From: Paenibacillus pasadenensis
GTDB lineage: Bacteria > Bacillota > Bacilli > Paenibacillales > Paenibacillaceae
Reading direction: 5' to 3'
Length of the DNA stretch: 64,000 nt
Assembly (NCBI RefSeq): GCF_023715725.1
Contig: NZ_JAMBOT010000001.1
Coordinates: 124,001-188,000 of the forward strand
Shown: positions 52,593-60,866 of the stretch, in pieces
How the letters are laid out: each line of letters opens with the position of its first letter
Position numbering within the stretch: position 1 is the stretch's first letter
Position numbers and translations under genes: made by a program
The notes under the pieces: generated by a model
What the model was told of the DNA's origin: nothing
The model's input: the letters and a program-made list of their open reading frames with translations, nothing else
The model's database searches: none

Positions 52593-54092
52593 CTACTCCT
52601 TCAGTACAGCATCAATATAAACGGTCGGATCAAGCAGCGTGAGCACAGCGGCGGATGACGCTTGCGCCAGCCATTCCGAGCCGACGCCGAGCAGTACAAC
52701 AAGGAAGCAGAGCACTCCGGCGGTAATCCCGGCCCAGCGCGAAGATCCGGGGCTGCTTGACTCATTAAGAGAGCAGGCTGTCGGGCGTTCAGAGGCCGTG
52801 CCCCAAAACACCTTCATAAACAGCCGGACCAGCGTATAAAGCACAATGAGACTGGAAGCTAACGCTACAGCGGTCAGCACGTAAGCTCCGCTCTGCAGCC
52901 CGCCCTGGACCAGCAGCAGCTTGCCGGCAAAGCCGCTGAGCGGCGGAATTCCGGCGGCTGACAGCGCCGCAATCAGAAACATCCACGCTAACCCCGGACG
53001 GCTTGCATACAGCCCTCCCATCCTGTCCAGCCGCTGCGTTCCAGCCTCCCGGATCATCAAGCCGCCCAGCAGAAACAGCAGCGCTTTAGCCGCCATATCC
53101 TGCACCATATAAAAGACAAGCCCCTGCAGCGACGCCTCATTGGCGACAGCCAGCCCAAAAGCGGCAAAGCCGACGCTAATGACGATATTGAAATTAAGAA
53201 TTCGCATCACGTCTTTGCTGCTCAGCGCGCCTGCCGCACCGAGCAGCATCGTCGCCCCGGCCATCCAGCCGATCCAGCTATGCGTTAGCTCAGGGTCACC
53301 TGGGAACAACAGCGTAAACGTGCGAATTAAGGCGTATAACCCTACCTTGGTCAGCAGCGCGGCGAACAGCGCCGTTACGGCCGGCGGCGGCGCTGCGTAG
53401 CTGCCCGGCAGCCAAAAAAACAGGAAAAGCCCGGCTTTTAGCGAGAATACGATCAAGAACAGCATGGCTATGACCGACAAGATGCCGTCCTGCCCCGCCG
53501 CCGCAATCCGTTCCGACAGATGGGCCATGTTGAGCGTGCCTGTAACGCCGTACAAATAAGCGACGGCAGCGACAAACAGCGTGGACGACATGATGTTGAT
53601 CAGCATATATCCAAGCCCTGCCCGCAGCTGCTCCCTCGTTCCGCCAAGCAGAAGCAGCGAGTACGAGGAGATAAGCATCACTTCAAAACAGACAAACAGA
53701 TTGAACAAATCTCCCGTCAGAAATGAGCCGTTGACTCCGGCCATCAGAAATTGAAAAAACGGATAAAAGTAAAATGTTTCTCTTTCCGCGCCAACCGAGC
53801 CGAAGGAATATAACAGACAGAACCCCGCAACGATTGTGGACGCTGTAACGAGCAGCGCAGCGATAAAGTCCGCTGTAAACATAATTCCATACGGAGCCTT
53901 CCAGCCGCCCATAGCCAGCGTTTGCACGCCGCCGGTTCCGGTCTGCCAAAGCAGCACGGCGCAGGCGGCTGCCGATGAGCTTTGCCCGATTACGCTCACC
54001 ATGCGCTGAAGCTTGATGCTGGACCTGAAAAAAAGCAGCAGCACAGCGGTGCAAAGCGGTATCAGCAGCGGCAGCACAACGATGTTATTCAT
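52593..54092 (-). CDS. mrpD: Mrp antiporter subunit D (proton-channel-like)
   Basis: 499 residues, about 14 membrane helices, homologous to complex I subunits NuoM/N. The conserved Glu in LFVCFEVMLISSYSLL and the Lys in FSLKAGLFLFFWLPGSYAAPP are the expected proton-path residues. I start at ATG 54092, preceded by GAGGTGA and overlapping mrpC by 8 nt; a GTG nine bases upstream is also in frame. Confidence 0.93.
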   Translation of the reverse strand: MNNIVVLPLLIPLCTAVLLLFFRSSIKLQRMVSVIGQSSSAAACAVLLWQTGTGGVQTLAMGGWKAPYGIMFTADFIAALLVTASTIVAGFCLLYSFGSVGAERETFYFYPFFQFLMAGVNGSFLTGDLFNLFVCFEVMLISSYSLLLLGGTREQLRAGLGYMLINIMSSTLFVAAVAYLYGVTGTLNMAHLSERIAAAGQDGILSVIAMLFLIVFSLKAGLFLFFWLPGSYAAPPPAVTALFAALLTKVGLYALIRTFTLLFPGDPELTHSWIGWMAGATMLLGAAGALSSKDVMRILNFNIVISVGFAAFGLAVANEASLQGLVFYMVQDMAAKALLFLLGGLMIREAGTQRLDRMGGLYASRPGLAWMFLIAALSAAGIPPLSGFAGKLLLVQGGLQSGAYVLTAVALASSLIVLYTLVRLFMKVFWGTASERPTACSLNESSSPGSSRWAGITAGVLCFLVVLLGVGSEWLAQASSAAVLTLLDPTVYIDAVLKE

Positions 54093-54423
54093 CCGCTTCA
54101 CCTCTTAGCTGCTCGGTATCGTCTGTGCCGAGCTTTTTGTAGGTTTTGTAAGCCAGCACCAAATACAGCGAGGTGACGCCAAAGCTGATGACAATCGAGG
54201 TGAGGATAAGCGCCTGCGGCAGCGGGTCAACATAGCTCTCCGCCTGTCCGCCAAGCAGCGGCGGCGCTCCGGCTTTTAGCCCCGACATCGTCAGCAGCAG
54301 CAAATGCACGCTATGGGTGAGCAGAGACAAGCCGAGAATGACGCGCAGCAGGCTTCGCGCAAGAATCATATAAACGCCGACGGCAAACAAAGTGCCGACA
54401 GCAAGTGCGAGCAGCAGCTCCAT
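54085..54423 (-). CDS. mrpC: Mrp antiporter subunit C
   Basis: 112 residues with three membrane helices, homologous to NuoK. LGLSLLTHSVHLLLLTMSGLK and ALILTSIVISFGVTSLYLVLAY are characteristic. The ATG shares one base with the mrpA stop (TAATG). Confidence 0.93.
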   Translation of the reverse strand: MELLLALAVGTLFAVGVYMILARSLLRVILGLSLLTHSVHLLLLTMSGLKAGAPPLLGGQAESYVDPLPQALILTSIVISFGVTSLYLVLAYKTYKKLGTDDTEQLRGEADE

Positions 54424-57272
54424 TACTTGTCCCTCCCAATCGCCAAAATAATCGTCATCGCCATGCCGACAACAGTGAAATAAACGCCGAGATCAAACAG
54501 CACGGCGGTCGCCAGCTCGTTTTTGCCGAAAAACGGCAGCGTGGCGTATCCGAACGTATGCGTCAGAAACGGAACGCCAAACGGAAACGAGCCGATGCCT
54601 GTTAACAGCGCAATTGCGATGCCGCAGGCCGTGACGATGCGGAAATTGACCGGCAGCGCCGCACGGACGGTTTTGACGCCAAAGGCGATACTGAGCAGAA
54701 CGAGCGCCGATGCCGTCATTAGCGCGCCGATAAAGCCGCCACCCGGCTCATGATGACCTGCAAACAACAGATACAGCGAGAAGGTCAGGATGAGAAACAG
54801 AATAACCTTGGATAAGGTTTGCAAAATGACGTCATTGCTGCGGGCATCCTTATACATCAGCCGAAATTCATGCTCGCGCTTCCCGCTCCCTTCGGCGGCG
54901 GCCTCATGCGGCCATTTCAGCCGAATTAAACCGTAAATTGCATAGGAAGCGATGCCAAGCACGACGATTTCCAGCATCGTATCGAAGCCGCGGAAGTCGA
55001 CGAGAATGACGTTGACGACATTTTTCCCGCCCGCCAGCTCGTAGCTGTTTTTCAAATAATACTCGGCGATAGACGGGAAGGAGCGCCCGCTGAAGGCTCC
55101 GAGGGCCAGCACGGTGACAACGATGCCTGAAGCGGCCGCGATGATGCCGTTGATGACCTTCGTTTTTACGGCAGTCCGCTCTTTTTTGAGCGCAGGCAGA
55201 TGGTAGAAACAGAGCAGGAACAGAGCTACCGACACCGTCTCCACAATCATCTGGGTCAGGGCAAGATCCGGCGCGCGGAACAGGACAAAAAACAGCACAA
55301 CCAGGTAGCCCACCGTTCCTGTCAGCAAAATGGCCATCATTCGAGATTGGGCAAAAGGCACAGCCAGCGCTGAAGCAATCAACGCTCCTACAGCGATTCC
55401 CTCATAAATGGTTACAGGCGCCATGCCGTGCAGGCTGATGCGAAAACCTCCTGACAGCCAAACGGCTGCGGACAAGGCAACAATGAAAAATAGCACCACA
55501 TATCCGGCGTAATGCCGCATAGAACCGGTCAGATACAGGGAGGTCAGTTTGCCGGAAGCACGGTCCAAACCCTTCAAGCCTCCGCTGTACAACCCATTCC
55601 AGCTGAAAGGCGTACGGGCGGCCCGATGAAGCAGCGGCAGCTTAGGAGCTGCAAGGAACAGCAGCGCTCCTGCCGCAAATACGCCAAACGTCATGAGCAG
55701 CTCAGGCGTCCAGCCATGCCATAACGATACCTTCGCGTACGATTCCGGCGCCCCCGGATAAACCGCTGCCAGCGCTGGCTGCAGCACGCCGGACGTAATC
55801 AGTCCTGGCATGACGCCGAGCAGGAGCGCCGCTCCGGCCAACAGCAATGGCGGCAGCAGCAGGCCGGGTGAAGCTTCATGAGGCTGCTTCTCCCGCTCCG
55901 TGCTTCCGGAGCCTCCGAATGTGCGCCAGACGAACACCGCGCTGTACAGGAACGTAAACGCGCTCGCCGTCCAGGCAACTATCGGAATGAGCACAGCCGC
56001 CGCGCTCCAGCCGCCGCTGCGGATCGCAGCAAGCGCTGAGCCGAAAAACAGCTCCTTGCTTATAAATCCGCCAAACGGCGGTACACCGGCCATCGACAGA
56101 GACGCCGCAAGCGATACGGCGAAAGTAACCGGCATGAGCCGCATAAGCCCGCCTAGATGGCGGATATCGCGTGTGCCTGTTTCATGATCGACAATCCCCG
56201 CCGCCATGAACAGCGCTCCTTTAAATGCCGCGTGATTGGCCAGATGCAAGAGCGCTGCCGCAGCGGCCGCTGAGCCGTACGCCGCAAGCTTCGCCTCCGC
56301 CCCGGGGGGATAAGCTGAAGCAAGGCCAAGCAAGGTCAGCACAAGGCCAAGCTGGCTGATCGTGGAATAGGCGAGCAGCGACTTAAGATCGGTCTGTTTG
56401 ACTGCGCGAAAAGAGCCGTACAGCAGCGTTGCGAGACCGGAGACGGTCAACAGCACAAACCATACCGCTTCCCCTGCAAAAACAGGCAGCAATCTGGCGG
56501 CCAAATACAGTCCGGCTTTGACCATCGTTGCGGAATGCAGATACGCGCTGACCGGCGTTGGCGCCTCCATCGCGTCCGGCAGCCAGATATGAAACGGAAA
56601 CTGCGCCGACTTGGTAAAAACGCCAAGCGCGATAAGCAGCATCGCCGGAACGAGCAGCGGGCTTGATTTCAGCGCATCCAGCGATCCGGCAAGCTCCGAT
56701 ATGCGCCAGCTCCCGCCGGCAAGGCCGAGCAGCAGAAAACCCGCCAGCATGGACAATCCGCCAAAGGCGGTAATGAGCAGCGATTTCATCGCTCCCGCCA
56801 GCGAGGCCTCCCGCTGATGCCAGAAGGCGATGAGCAGGAACGAGGTTATACTCGTCAGCTCCCAGAAGCCGTACAGCACGATCAGATGGTCGGACAGCAC
56901 GACGCCGAGCATCGCTCCCATAAACAGCAGCAGGCAAACGTAAAATCTCGCCGCCGCTTCCTTGCGATGGTCGAGATAAAAGATTGAATACAGCACAACC
57001 AGCACGCCGATGCCGGCGATGAGCAGTGCAAACAGCATGCCGAGGCCGTCCAGCTTCAGCTCCAGGTTGATTCCAAGACTCGGAATCCAGCGTGCCGCAG
57101 CGGTAATTGCCCCTCCGTCCGAAATTTCGGCCAGCCTGGTAAGAAAAAAGAGAAGCATAAGTGCAGGCGCTGCCAGCGCAATCCAGCCGGGATGAACCCC
57201 GCGCAAGAGCTTGCCCAGCAGCGGCAGCGCAGCCGCCAGTAAAAAGGGCAGCAATACAATGGCGTGAAGCAA
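54423..57272 (-). CDS. mrpA: Fused Mrp antiporter subunits A and B
   Basis: 949 residues. Residues 1 to about 800 are MrpA, homologous to NuoL with some 20 helices (LLLFMGAMLGVVLSDHLIVLYGFWELTSITSFLLIAFW; ATMVKAGLYLAARLLPVF). From about residue 806 (LMYKDARSNDVILQTLSKVI) to the end is a complete MrpB domain, including HHEPGGGFIGALMTASALVL. In Bacillus subtilis MrpA (801) and MrpB (143) are separate proteins, so this is a fusion. TTG start with AAGGAGG upstream. First gene of an operon with mrpC to mrpG. Confidence 0.93.
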   Translation of the reverse strand: MLHAIVLLPFLLAAALPLLGKLLRGVHPGWIALAAPALMLLFFLTRLAEISDGGAITAAARWIPSLGINLELKLDGLGMLFALLIAGIGVLVVLYSIFYLDHRKEAAARFYVCLLLFMGAMLGVVLSDHLIVLYGFWELTSITSFLLIAFWHQREASLAGAMKSLLITAFGGLSMLAGFLLLGLAGGSWRISELAGSLDALKSSPLLVPAMLLIALGVFTKSAQFPFHIWLPDAMEAPTPVSAYLHSATMVKAGLYLAARLLPVFAGEAVWFVLLTVSGLATLLYGSFRAVKQTDLKSLLAYSTISQLGLVLTLLGLASAYPPGAEAKLAAYGSAAAAAALLHLANHAAFKGALFMAAGIVDHETGTRDIRHLGGLMRLMPVTFAVSLAASLSMAGVPPFGGFISKELFFGSALAAIRSGGWSAAAVLIPIVAWTASAFTFLYSAVFVWRTFGGSGSTEREKQPHEASPGLLLPPLLLAGAALLLGVMPGLITSGVLQPALAAVYPGAPESYAKVSLWHGWTPELLMTFGVFAAGALLFLAAPKLPLLHRAARTPFSWNGLYSGGLKGLDRASGKLTSLYLTGSMRHYAGYVVLFFIVALSAAVWLSGGFRISLHGMAPVTIYEGIAVGALIASALAVPFAQSRMMAILLTGTVGYLVVLFFVLFRAPDLALTQMIVETVSVALFLLCFYHLPALKKERTAVKTKVINGIIAAASGIVVTVLALGAFSGRSFPSIAEYYLKNSYELAGGKNVVNVILVDFRGFDTMLEIVVLGIASYAIYGLIRLKWPHEAAAEGSGKREHEFRLMYKDARSNDVILQTLSKVILFLILTFSLYLLFAGHHEPGGGFIGALMTASALVLLSIAFGVKTVRAALPVNFRIVTACGIAIALLTGIGSFPFGVPFLTHTFGYATLPFFGKNELATAVLFDLGVYFTVVGMAMTIILAIGRDK

Positions 57273-57381
57273 AGGTTGGCCTCCTTTTTTATGTACATGA
57301 TCTGCTTCCAGTATTTCCTAACCAGGCGTTAAAAACCGTGTCATCTCTTCTATACCCGTGAAAGAGTCGGGTAAAAAAGAC

Positions 57382-57407
57382 AAAAAGAGCCCGCTTTTGG
57401 CAGGCTC
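57382..57407 (-). terminator. Terminator of nos
   Basis: Leftward, GAGCCTGC and GCGGGCTC form a stem followed by TTTTTGTC, about 70 nt past the nos stop. Confidence 0.75.
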
Positions 57408-57478
57408 CTCCGGGTAAATCCGTATTAAATTAGTTTAATTTTAGCCCGGACGTAATTGGGCTGTCAAGCTTTTGGGCC

Positions 57479-58687
57479 CTAATGGAACGGACATGAAGGC
57501 GAAGACGGCGCGTTATGAGCGACGGGACAGCCTTGAGCATTGCTTTCAGTTGATAGAACAGAATTCGTTCCGAGCCCGCGCAACCGCTTCGGCTTGTCCT
57601 GCTGCAGCAGCCTCGGACGAAGGTTGAGCTCGCGCATCGCGCTGTCATGCCACACTGGCGTCAGCGAAGGCGACATCGGGGGGATGATCCAGGACCAGCG
57701 GGCGCTCACCTCGCGTCCGCGATCCGCTTCCTGCCGCTGAAAACGGGTGAACTGATCCGCCGCCGTATGATGGTCGACTATGCTCACTCCGGCCTTGCGG
57801 AACGAATGCAGCACCGCCACGTTCAGTTCGAGCAGCGCGCGATCCTTCCACAGCGTCATATTGCTGCTTCGGTCGAGACCGAGCGCATCCGCAACGTCGC
57901 CAATTCTGTTGTAGCGCTCCGCATCGCCAAAGTTGCGGGTGCCAATCTCCGTTTCCATGTACCAGCCGTTAAACGGAGCTGCAGGATATACAATGCCGCC
58001 GATTTCCAATGCCATATCCGATATGACCGGAATGCCGTACCAGCGCAGCCCTAGCTTGCCTATTGATGGATGCTCCGGATGCTCGATCCGTACTTCGGGA
58101 GCGAGCCGCTCCGGGATCGGAAACCACCGGGGATCTCCGTCACCGATACTAACAACGAGCGGCAGCAAATCGAAATCTCCGCCGCTTCCTCGCCAGCCAA
58201 GCTCGATGCACAGGGCAGTAAATTCATCCGAGGCCGGATCGCCGCGCCTGGGCGTTGTTCCGTCAGTAGAAGGGTAACCGGCATAACGCAGCAGCTGGTG
58301 ATTCCAGACACGAACGGTGGACGGCGAACCATGACTGGCAAAAACGGTCATCATGGAGCGAATGCGTCCCCCGTTCCAAGCGGTTTCCAAATGCCGGAGC
58401 AGCGCATCCGCCGCCTCGGCCTCAGTCGAGACGCCGCGCGCGTCGATGACATCCAGCGATGACCAAAACAGCCTGCCGATGCAGCGGCTGTTGTTCCGCC
58501 AGGCGGCGCGCGCCCCCCAAGCCAGCTCCTCTGCGGAGTGGGTGTAGGTTCCTCCCGCTTTGATCTGCTCCTTTACGGCGCGGATTCGTTGCTCCGTCCA
58601 TTCTGCGGATTTGCCGTTTTCTCCGCCGAACTGGTGCAGAAACGCCTCCGCTTCCGCCGCCAAGTCCCCGCCAATGCTGCTGCTCAT
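57479..58687 (-). CDS. nos: Bacterial nitric oxide synthase oxygenase
   Basis: 402 residues. NOS oxygenases make NO from arginine using a haem-thiolate centre and tetrahydrobiopterin or tetrahydrofolate. The haem ligand is C69 in AAWRNNSRCIGRLFW; the substrate Glu lies in FNGWYMETEIGTRNF near residue 245. Pterin-side residues are in SARWSWIIPPMSPSLTPVWH. It lacks a reductase domain, like all Bacillales forms. About 40 extra C-terminal residues contain two Cys-Pro pairs (C387-P and C399-P), which are absent from the short B. subtilis protein. It starts 4 nt after the EcsC-family gene stop with GGGGAG as site, so the two are co-transcribed. Confidence 0.95.
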   Translation of the reverse strand: MSSSIGGDLAAEAEAFLHQFGGENGKSAEWTEQRIRAVKEQIKAGGTYTHSAEELAWGARAAWRNNSRCIGRLFWSSLDVIDARGVSTEAEAADALLRHLETAWNGGRIRSMMTVFASHGSPSTVRVWNHQLLRYAGYPSTDGTTPRRGDPASDEFTALCIELGWRGSGGDFDLLPLVVSIGDGDPRWFPIPERLAPEVRIEHPEHPSIGKLGLRWYGIPVISDMALEIGGIVYPAAPFNGWYMETEIGTRNFGDAERYNRIGDVADALGLDRSSNMTLWKDRALLELNVAVLHSFRKAGVSIVDHHTAADQFTRFQRQEADRGREVSARWSWIIPPMSPSLTPVWHDSAMRELNLRPRLLQQDKPKRLRGLGTNSVLSTESNAQGCPVAHNAPSSPSCPFH

Positions 58688-58691
58688 GCTG

Positions 58692-59663
58692 TTACTCCCC
58701 GCTTTCTGCTAACCTCTCCATAATTCTTCTTTTGCGATAGAGCATGATCGACGCTTCCGTCACGTTTTTCAGCATGCCGCGATTCACAAAAGCTCCGAAT
58801 ACTAAACCTGCGATCGGAACAGCCTGCAAAAGCTTTTTCCAGCCCCAATTGTCCCGGTAAACCGTTATAACCTCGCGCCAGCCTTGAATGCGGGATACGG
58901 CGGCATTTGACGCCTCGTCGCCGCTCATTCGGGCCGAACGATTCAGTTCTTCCAGAATAGCACGTTTTCCGACGATATCCGAGGACGCGAACTGCATAAC
59001 TTTTACCGTGAAAATCCGCTCTTCCTTCAGCGTCGGATCGTAGCCGTAACAAAGGCCGATTTCCTGAATGGCCTTTAACGACAATCCAAGCACGGCGGGC
59101 ACGTCGATGGCAAGCGTGAACACGCCGCCAAAACCGGTTGTGGCCCCTTGAGCCGTCGCAAACATCGTCCGTTCTCCGGCGATTTTGGCAGAAGCCGCAT
59201 CCATGACCGAAAGAGGATACGGTCCTCCGCCTGTGCCTTTAGCAGCCTGGTCGGCATTTTCAAGCAAGGAGCCGACCTTGCGTCCGGCAACAAGATACTT
59301 GCCGCCGTTTTGAATATAGCTGCCTAGCTCATCCAGGGCGAGACCGAGCTTTTCATGAATGATTTTTGGCGTAATCTTGTCCAGCATCTTAAACGGCAGG
59401 CGCGACAGCCTGTCCCAAATCATGAGATTTTTCTGGTCCTTTTCCCATGTCTCTACCTCGGCCAATGCGAGCCGAAGCTGCTCCGGCGTTTCCAGACGGG
59501 CGTCAGCAGCCGGCTTATTGGCGGAATCCTCCGCTACAGCTTGCGGCTCCAGATCTTGGTGAGGCTGCGGTTCAAGTGCGGGTTGTTCCAGTTTACCAAA
59601 CGCCTCGTTTTTCTCCGGCTGAGTTCCTTCCACTTGCTCTATTTGCTCCGGGTTCCGGTTCAT
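58692..59663 (-). CDS. EcsC-family protein
   Basis: 323 residues from ATG 59663 (GAGGAGGAATACG upstream). The first 70 residues are acidic, Glu/Pro-rich and likely disordered. The EcsC domain follows: GGGPYPLSVMDAASAKIAGERTMFATAQGATTGFGG and LGLSLKAIQEIGLCYGYDP near residues 145-210. Relatives of B. subtilis EcsC act near the EcsAB transporter, but no ecsAB is here. It is the upstream partner of nos. Confidence 0.85.
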   Translation of the reverse strand: MNRNPEQIEQVEGTQPEKNEAFGKLEQPALEPQPHQDLEPQAVAEDSANKPAADARLETPEQLRLALAEVETWEKDQKNLMIWDRLSRLPFKMLDKITPKIIHEKLGLALDELGSYIQNGGKYLVAGRKVGSLLENADQAAKGTGGGPYPLSVMDAASAKIAGERTMFATAQGATTGFGGVFTLAIDVPAVLGLSLKAIQEIGLCYGYDPTLKEERIFTVKVMQFASSDIVGKRAILEELNRSARMSGDEASNAAVSRIQGWREVITVYRDNWGWKKLLQAVPIAGLVFGAFVNRGMLKNVTEASIMLYRKRRIMERLAESGE

Positions 59664-59983
59664 CGTATTCCTCCTCGACTGTAACACCTGGCATCCCCAT
59701 GCGGACGGTAATTCGTATATACGGCTGCCCCCCGCTGCGGTTGCGATTATAAAGGATAGCGGTTAAAGACTCATTACCCCGTATTCCCTGAATTCATGCT
59801 CTCATGCAGGTGCTGAGATAAAAAGGATAAAAGCCGCCCGTCGTGGAGCAGCTTCTGAGCCTGGTTTCGGGAGGCGGCAGGTGTAAGACAGCAGGTGTGA
59901 GAAAGACGCCAGCCCAATTAGGGGTTTTGCTGTCTGTCGCTTCGTTTGTTATCGCGCGGAAATGAGACGTTAGGGAGGCGAAA
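59664..59983. other. Intergenic region before the repeat array
   Basis: About 320 bases without a supported gene; I see no clear hairpin or promoter pair. Open frames across it lack ribosome binding sites. Confidence 0.5.
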
Positions 59984-60770
59984 TAAGACCAAAATAGGGC
60001 TTAATTCGCTTGGAAGCTCTTCTCTTGGCAAGGTTAAGACCAAAATAGGGCTTATTTCGGCTGGAGGCTCTCCTTTGGACGGGTTTAAGACCAAAATAGG
60101 GCTTATTTCGCCTGGAGGCTCTCCTTTGGACGGATTTAAGACCAAAATAGGGCTTATTTGACTGGGAGCTCTCCTTTGGACGGGTTTAAGACCTATTAAG
60201 GACTTATTTCGCTTGGAAACTATTGTTCTGACAAGCTTAAGACCAATTTAGGGCTTATTTCGCCTGGAGGCTCTCCTTTGGACGGGTTTAAGACCAATTT
60301 AGGGCTTATTTCGCTTGGAAGCTATTGTTCTGACAAGCTTAAGACCAATTTAGGGCTTATTTCGGCTGGGAGCTCTCCTTTGGACGGGTTTAAGACCAAT
60401 TTAGGACTTATTTCGGCTGGGAGCTCACCTTCTGACGGGTTTAAGACCAAAATAGGGCTTATTTTGCCTGGAGGCTCTCCTTCTGGCGGGTTTAAGACCA
60501 AAAAAGGACTTATTTGACTGGGAGCTCTCCTTTGGACGGGTTTAAGACCAAAATAGGGCTTATTTTCGCTTGGAGACTATTGTTCTGACAAGCTTAAGAC
60601 CAATTTAGGACTTATTTCGGCTGGAAGCTCTCCTTTGGACGGGTTTAAGACCAAAATAGGGCTTATTTCGGCCGGAAGATCTCCTTTGGACGGGTTTAAG
60701 ACCAATTTAGGGCTTATTTCGCCTGGAGGATCTCCTTTGGACGGGTTTAAGACCAAAATAGGGCTTATTT
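59984..60770. repeat. Sixteen-unit 51-bp tandem repeat with internal palindrome
   Basis: Sixteen units begin at 59985, 60036, 60087, 60138, 60188, 60239, 60290, 60341, 60392, 60443, 60494, 60544, 60596, 60647, 60698 and 60749. The period is 51 bp, with two 50-bp steps and one of 52. Every unit carries TAAGACC-N6-GGNCTTA, an imperfect palindrome whose centre varies (AAAATA, AATTTA, TATTAA, AAAAAA). The rest alternates between a GGAGGCTCTCC-type and a CTATTGTTCTGACAAGC-type version. It lies between the ecsC/nos operon and helD. Because 51 is a multiple of three, open frames appear on both strands, but they lack start sites and are broken at the 50/52-bp units. Confidence 0.9.
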
Positions 60771-60826
60771 ATCCGCATAAAAGCCATGGTTGGACCATCC
60801 TCAGACAAACACCGCCATACTAAAAG

Positions 60827-60851
60827 GCCGCCAGCCTCATCAGCTGACGGC
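60827..60851 (-). terminator. Terminator of the second helD
   Basis: Leftward, GCCGTCAGC and GCTGGCGGC form a stem with one mismatch, followed by CTTTTAG. It lies just beyond the stop at 60867. Confidence 0.6.
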
Positions 60852-60866
60852 ACTCATCATGGCTCG

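Noticed and set aside
59984..60770. CRISPR array
   Set aside because: The whole 51-bp unit recurs, with no unique spacers between short repeats, and no cas genes are present.
59946..60823. Several rightward open frames (and one leftward) over the 51-bp repeats, encoding FKTKIGLIS-type repeats
   Set aside because: No ribosome binding site. Frames are cut at the 50- and 52-bp units, and the opposite strand is equally open, as expected of a 51-bp (17-codon) period.
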